35,465 nucleotides of DNA. Source: Thermodesulfobacteriota bacterium. Its GTDB lineage: Bacteria > Desulfobacterota > WTBG01 > CAIYCZ01 > CAIRTM01. Shown here piece after piece: positions 24,591 through 33,757 of this stretch. How positions within the stretch are numbered: position 1 is the first letter of the stretch; every line of letters begins with the position of its first letter. The notes under the pieces are model-generated. The model did no database searches. It saw nothing but the letters and a program-made list of their open reading frames with translations, and had not been told where the DNA came from. Position numbers and translations under genes: made by a program. The stretch covers positions 1 to 35,465 of the forward strand of contig JANQFE010000102.1 in NCBI GenBank assembly GCA_028278025.1. The letters are read 5' to 3'.

Positions 24591-25362
24591 TGCACTTGCT
24601 TTCTGTAATAAATTTTGGGAAAGGTATAATAGTAGCTCAGGCAGGAAAATCTGTCAATAAAAGGCCTAGTACTAACCGACAATTAAAACTGTGGACCAGA
24701 GGTTGGATTCACACCTGTTTGGGCAGCAAGGGCAGTGCGAGCCTCAGCCTGAACTATACTAATAGTCGTTCCAGCGAGCATGTTGCCCACAGCAATCAAG
24801 CAGGTGCGAGTCCAGCTTACACTCAATTTTAATTGTCCAGAAGTACTAGCTTCGTAACACACTATTTAATGATGAGAAAAATAGTCCGGGGGCCCAGCAG
24901 CCTTTTCCCTTGACAAAGCAAAAAATAGGTATAAGAAGGATAATTACAAGGGCAATACGTGTAAGGGGAACTATTCATTTTACAAGCCTGGGAGTAAAAG
25001 GAGGCAGAAAGAGGAAGGGTGGCCAGGCTAACACAAGGCTGCCTGACTGCTCCCACGCTATAGTAATCAAAGTCAACCAAAACAAACAAGTTATCAACCA
25101 TGGTATAGCGGATGTCTTGCTTTGTCCCCCCAACCGGGAGGCGGGGCAATGACACACCAATGCCCAGAGTGCTTTCTTCAGGAGGCCGTCCTGATTAATC
25201 GGGTATTTTCTCTGAAAATAATGGATAAGCGAACAGGCATCCGCTCACCATATTTTTATTCACGCACGTGTTGCTCAAACGTACCGTATGTTATATACCT
25301 TTATTATAACAAGCCCTATGGTTTCTAATTATTGCCGTCATAGACGGCCGGGAGGAAAGCCC
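24591..25362. other. 770-bp intergenic region with a transposon remnant
   Basis: Apart from the inverted-repeat element at 24666-24849, I see no convincing gene. A TTGACA at 24910-24915 is followed by TATAAG only 14 bp later, too close for a good promoter. The last 170 bp probably contain the esterase promoter. Confidence 0.5.
24666..24849. mobile_element. Short transposon-like element with terminal inverted repeats, bounded by CTAG
   Basis: The left end CTAGTACT-N4-GACAATTAAAA (24666-24688) is repeated in inverse at 24827-24849. The two arms match at 19 of 23 positions, with the four differences together. The 184-bp interior has no complete gene. CTAG at both outer ends fits an insertion at a CTAG target, as IS630- or IS5-type elements prefer. 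It is probably a non-autonomous derivative. Confidence 0.6.
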
Positions 25363-26988
25363 ATGAGAAACAGCACTACTGTTAAGATATGTTTTTTAAC
25401 TGCGCTGCTGGCAGCCCTATCGCTATTTTTGGACAGTGACCGCAACAGCATGAATGTCTTTGCCGCTGCCTGGGAAGGAAACACAGTTGTCACCACCCCC
25501 TATGGGAATGTAGAGGGTTTTGAAGATAGTTTTGACACCTGGGTATGGAAGGCTGTCCCCTATGCTGCTCCGCCGGTTGGCCCGTTGCGCTGGCAGGCAC
25601 CCCGGGATCCGGAACCCTGGTCAGAGACCAGACAGGAAACTGAATTTTGCAGTCAATGCCCGCAGTTTACTTCTGACTTTAACCAGAGTGATAACAACAG
25701 TCTCATAGCGGGTAATGAGGATTGTCTCTGCTTAAACATCTGGCGTCCCCGGTCTGCTGAAACAAACCTGCCGGTATACTTCTGGATCCATGGCGGCAGT
25801 AATGTTTCAGGTTCTGCTGATCCCTACCTAGGGGCCGCGCTTGCCGGTCAACACAACATGATAATCGTTACGATCAATTACCGGCTGGGCCCCTTTGGCT
25901 GGTTCACCCATCCGGCCCTGCGGGAAGGGCCGGATGCCCTCAACCGCTCCGGCAACTACGCCACCCTGGATATGATACAGGCGCTTGAATGGGTGCGTGA
26001 TACTATTGACGGCTTTGGCGGCAACCCCGCCAATGTTACCATTGCCGGTGAGTCGGCCGGTGGTATTAATGTATTGTCTCTGATGATTTCACCACTTGCA
26101 GAGGGTCTTTTTCACCGGGCCATCGTACAAAGCGGCGGACTAGCGCCGGTATCACAGCAAGCCGGCGATGAATATGCCGATAGCGTGATTGAGTCACTCC
26201 TGGTCCTGGATGGAACACCTGCAGAGCAGGCCCAGAGTGTGCGCGAAAACATGAGCAATGCTGAAATCCGGGAGTATCTGAGATCAAAGAGTGCAGAAGA
26301 ATTTTTTACGGCTATTGCCGGGATGAGCAATAACCCCAATGTCTTTAACGACGGTACGGTTATTCATGAGGAAGGCGCCGAGGCCCTTGACGATCCTGCA
26401 ACGTATAATCAGGTTCCCCTTATTATCGGCAGTACCTCGGAAGAAGCCAAGCTGTTCATGTATCTGGCCGGCCTGCATGAACGCTTAAACAATGTAGTCT
26501 ACCAAGGTTTTGCCAAGCGGAGCAGCCAGGCTGGAAGAATTTTTGGAATCGACAGCCTGGCTGAAAGGATAAGTGTTCATGCGGGCCAGCCGGGAGTATA
26601 TTCCTACATTTTCCTCTACGGGCAATACCGCCGAGTTGGTTATAATGCCTGGCCCACCGACGAGGGACCCACAGACAGGATGAGCTGGGCTGTTGCGCTC
26701 GGAGCAGCGCATGCCCTGGATATTCCATTCTTTTTTAATATATTTGAATCGTTTTCCTTTTTTGGAGCTGAAGACTTTTTGTTCCGGGAAGATAACCGAT
26801 TGGGGCGGCAGGCCCTTTCTGATGCTATAACGACATATACGGCCCAGTTTGCCCGTAGCGGCAACCCCAATACCGCGGAACTCCCCGAGTGGACTGAATG
26901 GACCGGCAGGAAAGGAGCCCCCAGATTTATGCTGCTGGATGCCAACGATACAGAGGCCCTGCTGGAAATGTCAACTGATAGCCGTTAA
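25363..26988 (+). CDS. Type-B carboxylesterase, exported
   Basis: The 541-residue product has an N-terminal hydrophobic signal (VKICFLTALLAALSLFLDS) and then the type-B esterase fold. Signatures are VTTPYGNVEGFED, EDCLCLNIWRP, WIHGGSNVSGS (oxyanion loop), GFGGNPANVTIAGESAGG (nucleophile Ser231), GSTSEEAKLF (acid Glu360) and AAHALDIPFFFN (His450). This gives a complete triad. It should hydrolyse esters in the periplasm or outside the cell. I chose ATG 25363, preceded by GGGAGG, rather than the longer frame from 25288. A terminator follows at 27067. It is monocistronic. Confidence 0.93.
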   Translation: MRNSTTVKICFLTALLAALSLFLDSDRNSMNVFAAAWEGNTVVTTPYGNVEGFEDSFDTWVWKAVPYAAPPVGPLRWQAPRDPEPWSETRQETEFCSQCPQFTSDFNQSDNNSLIAGNEDCLCLNIWRPRSAETNLPVYFWIHGGSNVSGSADPYLGAALAGQHNMIIVTINYRLGPFGWFTHPALREGPDALNRSGNYATLDMIQALEWVRDTIDGFGGNPANVTIAGESAGGINVLSLMISPLAEGLFHRAIVQSGGLAPVSQQAGDEYADSVIESLLVLDGTPAEQAQSVRENMSNAEIREYLRSKSAEEFFTAIAGMSNNPNVFNDGTVIHEEGAEALDDPATYNQVPLIIGSTSEEAKLFMYLAGLHERLNNVVYQGFAKRSSQAGRIFGIDSLAERISVHAGQPGVYSYIFLYGQYRRVGYNAWPTDEGPTDRMSWAVALGAAHALDIPFFFNIFESFSFFGAEDFLFREDNRLGRQALSDAITTYTAQFARSGNPNTAELPEWTEWTGRKGAPRFMLLDANDTEALLEMSTDSR

Positions 26989-27016
26989 ACGTGTTGCTGG
27001 TCGCAGAGAAATGGAG

Positions 27017-27036
27017 ATCCCGACAAGGTCGGGGAT
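27017..27036. repeat. Small palindrome
   Basis: ATCCCGACAAGGTCGGGGAT forms a short hairpin (CCCGA with TCGGG). It lies in the esterase 3' region before the stronger terminator and resembles dispersed palindromic repeats. Confidence 0.35.
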
Positions 27037-27066
27037 TCTGGTCTCTGGATACTGGATAAAACAACA

Positions 27067-27097
27067 AAACCCGCCTCGTATACAAAGCGGGTTTTTG
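27067..27097 (+). terminator. Intrinsic terminator of the esterase gene
   Basis: AAACCCGC (27067-27074) and GCGGGTTT (27087-27094) form an 8-bp stem with a 12-base loop. The T run reads on into TTTTTGT. It lies about 80 bp after the esterase stop and is correctly placed to end that transcript. Confidence 0.8.
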
Positions 27098-27118
27098 TCT
27101 ACATACCCCGGTGCTATG

Positions 27119-27138
27119 GGGGTGTTGAAAAACACCCC
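27119..27138. terminator. Stable GAAA-loop hairpin at the end of the small PCP_red gene
   Basis: GGGGTGTT (27119-27126) and AACACCCC (27131-27138) form an 8-bp stem closed by a GAAA tetraloop, which is very stable. It lies eight bases after the stop of the minus-strand gene that ends at 27147 and may terminate that transcript, although no T run follows. Confidence 0.5.
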
Positions 27139-27146
27139 TGCTAGGC

Positions 27147-27389
27147 CTATTTTGTTTTTAAAGGTCCCAGATCCTTAAGCATTGTTTCAATTCGTTTCGC
27201 CGGCGTTACCTCCTTGAGCGTAGCAATAAAAATGTCTTCTGTTACAGCGCCTTCTGCGTCGAGCCGGGTGCTCAGGTCTCTTAAGAGCTTCTTCCTTGCT
27301 ATCGGCCGTACAAAAGCCGGTGCAGCTTTTATGGTTGCCTCAAACATGGCTTTACTGTTTTCCTTCCAGGTCAGGTCTTCTGGTTTCAT
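27147..27389 (-). CDS. Small PCP_red-domain protein, 80 residues
   Basis: The sequence (W at residue 8, then KAPAFVRPIARKKLLRD-type core and AVTEDIFIATLKE) matches the small helical domain known from a subunit of light-independent protochlorophyllide reductase. That domain also stands alone in many non-photosynthetic bacteria, where its role is unclear. AGGAGG precedes ATG 27389. There are no neighbouring partner genes; the gene stands between two terminators or repeats. Confidence 0.75.
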   Translation of the reverse strand: MKPEDLTWKENSKAMFEATIKAAPAFVRPIARKKLLRDLSTRLDAEGAVTEDIFIATLKEVTPAKRIETMLKDLGPLKTK

Positions 27390-27555
27390 GGTTTCTTTCC
27401 TCCTTCTGCTTTGTTTACGGTAGCAAAAAATCTATACCGCCCCGGTACAGCATACGGAGGCGCCCCCGATAGTTTTACCAGTAAAATATACAAAAATTGC
27501 ATTCTATATATCAACACGAAATATCAAGACCATGTGCTAAAAAGTGAGTAATGAG

Positions 27556-27752
27556 CTAGAGCATTTCACAAAATAGTGTGGTGGCGATAAAGGAGATGTG
27601 TAAAAATGCTTATGGATTCCCGCTTCCGCGGGAATGACTTATTTTTTGTGTTTGCTTTATAATGTCATCCACGCGAAAGCGGGGATCCATTTTGTCTTCT
27701 GCAAAGTCTTTTCTCAGGAAAATCGGCTATGTTTTTCTGTGAAATGCTCTAG
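27556..27752. mobile_element. MITE-like foldback element with 15-bp perfect terminal repeats
   Basis: CTAGAGCATTTCACA (27556-27570) and its exact inverse (27738-27752) bound a 197-bp segment. Inside, a second 26-bp imperfect inverted pair (27613-27638 and 27664-27689, four mismatches) holds a TTCCCGCTTCCGCGGGAA core. No ORF exists. CTAG at both ends fits target preference of IS630- or IS5-type transposases. It could fold into a long hairpin. Confidence 0.65.
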
Positions 27753-27882
27753 TATCCAGGACTTTTTTCTTGGAAAAAATGCAAAACTGGTATAAAAAAG
27801 TTACGATCAGGTAGCACAAAAAGGAGTCCTTGTAAAAAAGCAGCAAGAGTATCTGTTTTAGAAATTTTGGCTAGAGGTTAAA

Positions 27883-29622
27883 ATGACTGCAGCCCTGCAA
27901 CGCTGGAAAAAAAACTGGAGCTTACTGCCGGTATTATTTAATCACGATGAGATTGCTGACATCAAAGCACGCCTTAAAAAATTAAAGATTAAAAATATTG
28001 TTTACTGTTCTTTTGAGAACCGTCTGGCCAAAAGCGGCGGTCTGGCCGCGGTAACAACCCAGGTGCTTCCCTTTCTAAAGGAAACAAACAGTATCCCAAA
28101 CGTTGCCTTAATTACCCCGTATTATTCCCGCATAAGCAATCAATCGGCCCTGCGGTCTACGGGTGTGCGGTTTTCTATTCCCTTCGGTAAAAAAAACGTC
28201 CCTGTTGAGATACTGGAATATCAGTGGAACTATACCCGCCCTCAAAAAGGCGGCCTGAAGGAATATTATATAAAAGCCGAAGGGTTTTTTAATTCACACA
28301 ACAGGGTAAATGACCCCTATATTTACTCGGAAAACGACCGTGATGCTAATGATGCCGCCATTTTAAAAAATGCTCTTTTTTACTGTAAAGCCGTGCCGCC
28401 GGCTTTACAAAAGCTGGGCATCGTTGACCATACTGTTCTGCACCTGCAGGACTGGCAGACAGCGCTGCTTTCCCTTACAGCCAAAGAGGCCATGCTGGGC
28501 GGCGTGCTGAACTCATGCGGCACCGTGCAGACCCTGCACAATTCCTTTGATGCTGCTGTGCCTTTTACTTTGCTGGCCCCCGTATGCAGCCCGCAGCGAA
28601 TCAAAAAACTGCAATCCGTTTTTGCTGATCTACCGACTGTGTTGCAGCTTGGCTTACAGCTGACTGATGGACCCCTTAATACCGTGAGCAACAACTTTGC
28701 CGCAGAATTTACCGCGGATGTTCTGCAGACCCAGCATTTTGCGCCCCACCTGCAGGACATATTTACCAATAACGGGGTTTTTGGGGTAAACAACGGGATG
28801 TTTGTCGATTTCAGCGGCGAATTTGCTGCAAAAAAAAGCTTTACCCTAAACGAGATTAAACAGATTAAATTAAAAAAACGAAAAGCCCTGCTTCAGATTC
28901 TGGATGAGTATCGCCCCAAAGAACGCTTTGGAGAACTTACCTATCAGGGCAGGTCAATAACCACGCTGCCCGATAACATCCCCATCATTGTTATGAGCGG
29001 ACGCCTTGATCCGGTACAAAAAGGATATGATATTTTGCTGCGTGTTATTGATCGCTTTAAAGCCGATGAACTTAAAGCCATCCTTACCCCGATGGCTATA
29101 CGGCCTTCTGATCTCGATATATTTCGTAAAAGCACTAAAACCGGCAGCGGCAACCTTACGGTTTTTCCTGTTCGTATGCAAAAAGGGTTTCATGAATTAC
29201 AGGTGGGCAGCACCTTTGGAATCATGCCTTCGATTTATGAACCGTTTGGGGCCGCTATTGAGTATATGGTCAACGGTACCGTAAATATTGCCCGTGCAAC
29301 CGGCGGTCTTGTTGATCAAATAGATGCTGAAAAATGCGGCCTGCTGTATCGGGAAACAGATCGCAATTATGATCTCAAAAATATTAAACACTATGCAAAC
29401 ACCGGAGATACAGTATCAGAACGGGACACCAATGCCTGGGTCCAGGACATGGTTGATGAACTATATAAAACTCTGCAGAGCGCCATAGCGTTATACCGGA
29501 AACAGCCGAACGAATATTATAAAATGATCAACCGCGGTTTTGCGAAAGCGCGTAAATTCGGCTGGGATACAAATGCCAGACGCTATAACCGCCTCTTTCA
29601 AAAAGTTAATAAGGGGTTTTAA
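27883..29622 (+). CDS. Divergent glycogen-synthase-like GT5 glycosyltransferase
   Basis: The 579-residue GT-B protein contains RLAKSGGLAAV (Lys50), equivalent to the KxGGL ADP-glucose site of glycogen synthases. Further family stretches are VALITPYYSRI, HLQDWQTALL, TLHNSFDAA, MSGRLDPVQKGYDILLRVI and SIYEPFGAAIEYMVNG (Glu453 and Glu460), followed by ARATGGLVDQI. The N-terminal 35 residues before the conserved NIVYCSFENR are an extension. It differs enough from standard GlgA (for example EPFGAAIE in place of EPCGLTQ) that the acceptor could be another alpha-glucan. AGAGG precedes ATG 27883. No other glycogen genes are adjacent. Confidence 0.82.
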   Translation: MTAALQRWKKNWSLLPVLFNHDEIADIKARLKKLKIKNIVYCSFENRLAKSGGLAAVTTQVLPFLKETNSIPNVALITPYYSRISNQSALRSTGVRFSIPFGKKNVPVEILEYQWNYTRPQKGGLKEYYIKAEGFFNSHNRVNDPYIYSENDRDANDAAILKNALFYCKAVPPALQKLGIVDHTVLHLQDWQTALLSLTAKEAMLGGVLNSCGTVQTLHNSFDAAVPFTLLAPVCSPQRIKKLQSVFADLPTVLQLGLQLTDGPLNTVSNNFAAEFTADVLQTQHFAPHLQDIFTNNGVFGVNNGMFVDFSGEFAAKKSFTLNEIKQIKLKKRKALLQILDEYRPKERFGELTYQGRSITTLPDNIPIIVMSGRLDPVQKGYDILLRVIDRFKADELKAILTPMAIRPSDLDIFRKSTKTGSGNLTVFPVRMQKGFHELQVGSTFGIMPSIYEPFGAAIEYMVNGTVNIARATGGLVDQIDAEKCGLLYRETDRNYDLKNIKHYANTGDTVSERDTNAWVQDMVDELYKTLQSAIALYRKQPNEYYKMINRGFAKARKFGWDTNARRYNRLFQKVNKGF

Positions 29623-29765
29623 TGTAAACTGCCTAACTTTTACCTTGAAAACAGCAAAAAAATAGTCTAATTTTTTAACTATTCTGAAACGTGATAAAAA
29701 TCCCGCAAATCGGGGAGGCAAGGATTTCATGAACACAATAAACATGTACATAAGGGAGGAATATT

Positions 29766-30479
29766 ATGAAACGATTGGTTTTAGCTCTTGCAGGTGCTTT
29801 CTGTGTTTTGCTGCTGCTGGCAGGCTGTGTCCCCCTCATAGGCTCAGGTAATATCATTACAGTAGAAAAAGACTTTGAGGATTTTACAGAAGTCCATGCC
29901 GCCTACGGCTGCACGCTCACCGTAACCCAGGCTGATACCTACAGCATTGCAATTCGCATTGATGATAACATAGAAGATTTTCTCATTGTTGAGAAGCAGG
30001 GCGATGCCCTGTTCATATCGCTTGACCCCCACTCCTGCTATACTGATATAACCTTTGAGGCAGACGTAACTATGCCTGATATAGAAGAGCTCAGAGTAAG
30101 CGGAGGCTCTGATGGAACCATTTCAGGGTTTGATTTTGACCATGGGATTGCACTCAATGCCAGCGGCGGTAGTGATGTCACCGGTTCCATAACTGCCGGT
30201 GATATTTCTTTTGCCATATTCGGGGGGAGCAGTGCCGCCCTGGAAGGTTCAGCGGAAATCCTGGACATAAACGTCAGCGGCGGCAGCACCCTTGACCTTG
30301 AAGACCTGCCTGCTGTGGATGCAGCGGTTGCAATCAGCGGCGGCAGTGATGCAACCATAACGGTGAGCGGTACCATAGAGGGTGCCGTCAGCGGCGGTTC
30401 AACCCTGTATTATTTTGGTGACCCCACATCAGTTGATGTAGCCGTCAGCGGCGGCTCAGAGATAATAGATAAGGATTAA
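29766..30479 (+). CDS. Lipoprotein with DUF2807-type beta-helix (Gly-Ser-rich) domain
   Basis: The N-terminus (LVLALAGAFCVLLLLAGC) is a lipoprotein signal with lipobox LAGC, so it is probably acylated on Cys21. The rest has regularly spaced SGGS motifs (RVSGGSDGTISGF, NASGGSDVTG, NVSGGSTLDL, AISGGSDATI, AVSGGSTLYY, AVSGGSEI). This is the pattern of the head-GIN (DUF2807) beta-helix that occurs on bacterial surfaces; its function is not established. GGAGGAA stands five bases before the start. It is monocistronic, with its terminal end facing the DUF1501 gene. Confidence 0.88.
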   Translation: MKRLVLALAGAFCVLLLLAGCVPLIGSGNIITVEKDFEDFTEVHAAYGCTLTVTQADTYSIAIRIDDNIEDFLIVEKQGDALFISLDPHSCYTDITFEADVTMPDIEELRVSGGSDGTISGFDFDHGIALNASGGSDVTGSITAGDISFAIFGGSSAALEGSAEILDINVSGGSTLDLEDLPAVDAAVAISGGSDATITVSGTIEGAVSGGSTLYYFGDPTSVDVAVSGGSEIIDKD

Positions 30480-30491
30480 CCGGCTGCCGGG

Positions 30492-30523
30492 TTTTCGGGG
30501 GCGGTTATTATTTCACCCCCCGG
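30492..30523. terminator. Possible shared terminator between convergent genes
   Basis: A GGGGG block and a CCCCC block around an AT-rich loop can pair between the stops at 30479 (plus) and 30526 (minus). The T runs are weak, so this is only a candidate bidirectional terminator. Confidence 0.35.
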
Positions 30524-30525
30524 CC

Positions 30526-31941
30526 TTATGAACTGAAAAGAGCTTCAGGCTCAACGCCGCTCTCCAGGTCGGAGTTGGTATAATCCGGCACAACCGTGGC
30601 GGCACTGCCCGGCTGCATCCACTCGGCGATGGCAGCATAAAGGCGTTCAACCGAGGTGAGCCCGTCAGTATCTGCACCGGGCTGGCCATACTTTTCTCTC
30701 TCGCCGGTAGGAAAAAGCTCCCCGTAGAGACCGCCCTTAACCTGCGGACCGATAAGAAACATCTGGTTGCCGCGCCCGTGATCGGTTCCCTGGTCACCGT
30801 TGGCTTCCAGCTGCCGGCCGAACTCTCCGGCAATAAGCACGACCATATTGTTGTAGTCTGCCGGCAGAGTTGACTGTAAAATGCTGAAAACAGTATCCAG
30901 CCCCTGGTCCGTACCGAAGATGTCTGCCAGCTTGGGCTCTATCATGGTTGCCTGGTTACGGTGGCTGTCCCAGCCGCCGTACTCCAATGATCCGATTCTG
31001 AAGTTGAGAATATCGGAGAGCACATAACTGTCGAACACGTTGCGCAGCTGCTCACCAAAGTAGGTACTGTTAAGGCGCTGGCTGCCTTCATAGAACGCCA
31101 GGATTTCTTCCGGAACAGGATAGTCTGCCAGGCGTTGGTTGACTACCTCGTCAAAAGCCCGGTATGCCGTATAGTGCTGAAAAAATTTATAGTATGATGA
31201 GCTTGTGCTGATCTCGTCCTGTTTAGCCTGATAGTAACTGCTGAGCGCCCGGGCCATCACCGCCCGGTTGTCACGCGCGGAGGGATCTTCCTTGAGCGAC
31301 TCGGGATAGTACAGCCCCAGATTACGGGTGTCTCTGGCAGAGATAACCCGTTTATTATCGTGTGAACCGGCCAGATCCGGGTGCGGACCATTGCAGAACA
31401 GCCGCACCCGACTGGTCATGCTGACCACATTACCCTCCAGCACCGCGGCCAGCCTTCCGCCCCAGCCGTCGCGGCCGAAATCATTGTTTCCGGTTGTGAG
31501 ATCGCCGCTTTCCAGCTTTAAGAGCGAATGGGAATGGTCCCGGTTTTTAGAGGCATAGATATTACTTATAACGGCAACATTGCCCGCTTCAAAAGCCTCT
31601 TTCAGCCAGCCGGCTTTATTCAGGATACCAAACGTCGTGCCCTGCCAGGTAACCGGGCTGTAGTCTGATTCCCAGCGGCTTTGCCAGGCCGCCGGGGCCC
31701 CGGCTATCTCATGTGATCTCCAGCGGTGGGACCAGTAGGTATATCCGTAGCTGGCACTATCATCGGAATAGGGAGGTACAATAAGATGTCTCATGTCAGG
31801 GCCCCCTTCAAGCACCAGATTTAAAAAGGTTTTGCGGCTGGACACGGTGGAGGCCCGCGCCGGCAGCGCCCGCCGGTACAGCCCCGAGCCCAGCAGCAGC
31901 GTGGTCATACAGACACTTTTTAGAAACTCTCTGCGGTTCAT
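30526..31941 (-). CDS. DUF1501-family Tat-exported protein
   Basis: The 471-residue protein starts MNRREFLKSVCMTTLLLGSG, a twin-arginine signal. The body has the DUF1501 features: LVLEGGPDMRHLIVPP, SLLKLESGD, then YGGWDSHRNQATMIEPKLADIFG and VVLIAGEFGRQLEANGDQGTDHGRGNQMFLIG, where the Asp and His residues resemble the alkaline-phosphatase-like fold the family belongs to. The function is not established. The start ATG 31941 has AGGAAGG upstream and lies one base after the DUF1800 stop (31943), so the two are translationally coupled. An in-frame start at 31983 would overlap the previous gene. Confidence 0.85.
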   Translation of the reverse strand: MNRREFLKSVCMTTLLLGSGLYRRALPARASTVSSRKTFLNLVLEGGPDMRHLIVPPYSDDSASYGYTYWSHRWRSHEIAGAPAAWQSRWESDYSPVTWQGTTFGILNKAGWLKEAFEAGNVAVISNIYASKNRDHSHSLLKLESGDLTTGNNDFGRDGWGGRLAAVLEGNVVSMTSRVRLFCNGPHPDLAGSHDNKRVISARDTRNLGLYYPESLKEDPSARDNRAVMARALSSYYQAKQDEISTSSSYYKFFQHYTAYRAFDEVVNQRLADYPVPEEILAFYEGSQRLNSTYFGEQLRNVFDSYVLSDILNFRIGSLEYGGWDSHRNQATMIEPKLADIFGTDQGLDTVFSILQSTLPADYNNMVVLIAGEFGRQLEANGDQGTDHGRGNQMFLIGPQVKGGLYGELFPTGEREKYGQPGADTDGLTSVERLYAAIAEWMQPGSAATVVPDYTNSDLESGVEPEALFSS

Positions 31942-31942
31942 A

Positions 31943-33757
31943 CTATAGCCCTTCCTGCGCAAAAACATAGGGGGTTGCTGCAATAAAACCGATTGCCAAA
32001 CCTACCCTGAAATTTGCAGTTCTTCTTTTTTCACTATCTTCTGAGTCCAGGTTCATTCTGGTAAGTGCCAGATCCTGCATAAATTCCTGCAGCAGGGGGT
32101 CTGTCTCGATTTCCTGGGCGCTGTACACTGCCGCAGCGTTGCTTGCATCAACAAAGTACCCGAAGTCCGTACCGCTGGCCAGCAGGGCATATACCTGGGC
32201 CCGTTCCAGCATACCAAATTTTTTCAACCCATCGGCAGCAAACCGGTTCCACAGCCATTCTCCCACAGCCTGCACCCTGAAGCTGCCGTCTTCCGTCTGA
32301 GGTATGACTGCGGCCCAGTCCTTTTCCCACCGGTCATCCTGCTCGTGATGGCGTGCAAAAAACCAGAAACCGTCAATACTGCGGTTATAGGATTCTTTAA
32401 AAATGCTGGGTTCATCCGAGGCTTCCAAACCGGTTTGCTGACCGAACACATTATGGGTGGGCCTGAAAACCGCAACACCGTCATTGCGCAGATAATGCTC
32501 GGGATAATAGTAGCCTAAGTAACTTTCCCGGTTGGTGAGGGTCAGCAGGTTGGAGATAATAAGTTGTCGTTCAATACTGGGCCAGTACTTCACCCGGCTG
32601 GCATTATGAAATGTTGTGGAAACAGCATATTTGCGTATAAAGGTCAACAGGTCTTTTTCATCCAGGCCGGCCCACATGGCCCGGATCTGCCCCTTTTTAT
32701 CATCATCCAGGTTGTCGTCTGCCAAGAACCGTACCAGCATAACCGGCAGGTTATCCAGGCTTTCCTGATGCTCAATAGCAAACTGGGACAGGTTTGAAAT
32801 CTTCTCCAGGGCGTTCTCTCCCTCAATAGTCTCATACAGTATTTCCAAACTGCCCGGATAATGAAACTCTGTGCCGAAATCAACCTCGGGACTCAGATAA
32901 TAATCCCCCCGCCAACCTTCGATCCGCTCAACGTTCATATCGGTCAGGGCTTTAGCGGTGCCCCGGATAGTGGTCATCTCGTGATAGCCGGGGTCATACT
33001 CACCCAAAATACCGAAAAAAAGCTGGTGGTATTCCCGGGCAAAATCTTCATTACCCTCAAACTTGCCGTCAACAAACCTGTTCTCCTGGTGATTATACTG
33101 CACGGCAATCGCGGCTGAGGCAGCCGCTGTTGTCAGCATGTCCTGGTACGGCCGGCGGTCTGCCAGCGACAACAGGATGTCGTCATAATACCGGAACAGC
33201 TGCTGGTTAAAAACACCGGCATCAAGGTTTGCCACCAGGTGATAGTTGGTCTCCATAAAACCGATCTTCTGCCTGACCGGATTAAGACCCCGCTTGCCTA
33301 CGGCATGCAGCCAGGTTCTGGCCGGAGAATTGTGGGAGGCAGCTTCAAAACGCTCACGGTTTTTTCGCGGCATTTTATTGGCCGATCTTCTGGACGACCA
33401 CAGCTGGCTCAGACCGGTTAAGGTACCGTCATGACGGCTCAAGCGGTCATAGCTGTCCGCCGGAGAAAGAAGCTGGTTGTTTGTATCAAGGGTGATCATC
33501 TGCACAATGGCACTGCCCGGATCCATATCCGCCCAGACCTGGATCTGTTCATCCGGGGCAAAACCGCCATAGGCAAACAGGTGCAAGACCTTGCGCACCG
33601 CCGTTTCATCCCACTGCTCATCTGAAACCATGCTGAAACTTTCATCCTCAACAATAGGCGGGTCCGACAGGGGACTGCCCTGCCCGCTTTCACAGAGCAG
33701 CACCAATCCCGTAAAACAGGATAAAAAAACTGAAACAAATCTGCTTGTTACTCTCAT
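31943..33757 (-). CDS. DUF1800-like exported protein
   Basis: The 604-residue protein has a signal peptide (FVSVFLSCFTGLVLLCESG). DUF1800 traits visible are KVLHLFAYGGFAPDEQIQVW near the start of the domain, FAREYHQLFFGILGEYDPGYHE and a TTIRGTAKALTDMN segment. The family commonly sits directly before a DUF1501 gene, as here. Both are thought to act in the periplasm, although their role is undescribed. ATG 33757 follows GTG 33760 in the same frame, so the start is uncertain by one codon. Three tandem ATTACTT units (33770-33790) lie upstream. The sequence is a divergent family member. Confidence 0.75.
   Translation of the reverse strand: MRVTSRFVSVFLSCFTGLVLLCESGQGSPLSDPPIVEDESFSMVSDEQWDETAVRKVLHLFAYGGFAPDEQIQVWADMDPGSAIVQMITLDTNNQLLSPADSYDRLSRHDGTLTGLSQLWSSRRSANKMPRKNRERFEAASHNSPARTWLHAVGKRGLNPVRQKIGFMETNYHLVANLDAGVFNQQLFRYYDDILLSLADRRPYQDMLTTAAASAAIAVQYNHQENRFVDGKFEGNEDFAREYHQLFFGILGEYDPGYHEMTTIRGTAKALTDMNVERIEGWRGDYYLSPEVDFGTEFHYPGSLEILYETIEGENALEKISNLSQFAIEHQESLDNLPVMLVRFLADDNLDDDKKGQIRAMWAGLDEKDLLTFIRKYAVSTTFHNASRVKYWPSIERQLIISNLLTLTNRESYLGYYYPEHYLRNDGVAVFRPTHNVFGQQTGLEASDEPSIFKESYNRSIDGFWFFARHHEQDDRWEKDWAAVIPQTEDGSFRVQAVGEWLWNRFAADGLKKFGMLERAQVYALLASGTDFGYFVDASNAAAVYSAQEIETDPLLQEFMQDLALTRMNLDSEDSEKRRTANFRVGLAIGFIAATPYVFAQEGL

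Noticed and set aside
24575..24832. 85-codon ORF across the 24666-24849 element
   Set aside because: It starts in the neighbouring gene and ends inside the terminal repeat; no similarity to transposases that I can see.
24910..24935. TTGACA followed by TATAAG as a promoter
   Set aside because: The spacing is 14 bp, too short for a standard promoter, and no gene starts nearby.
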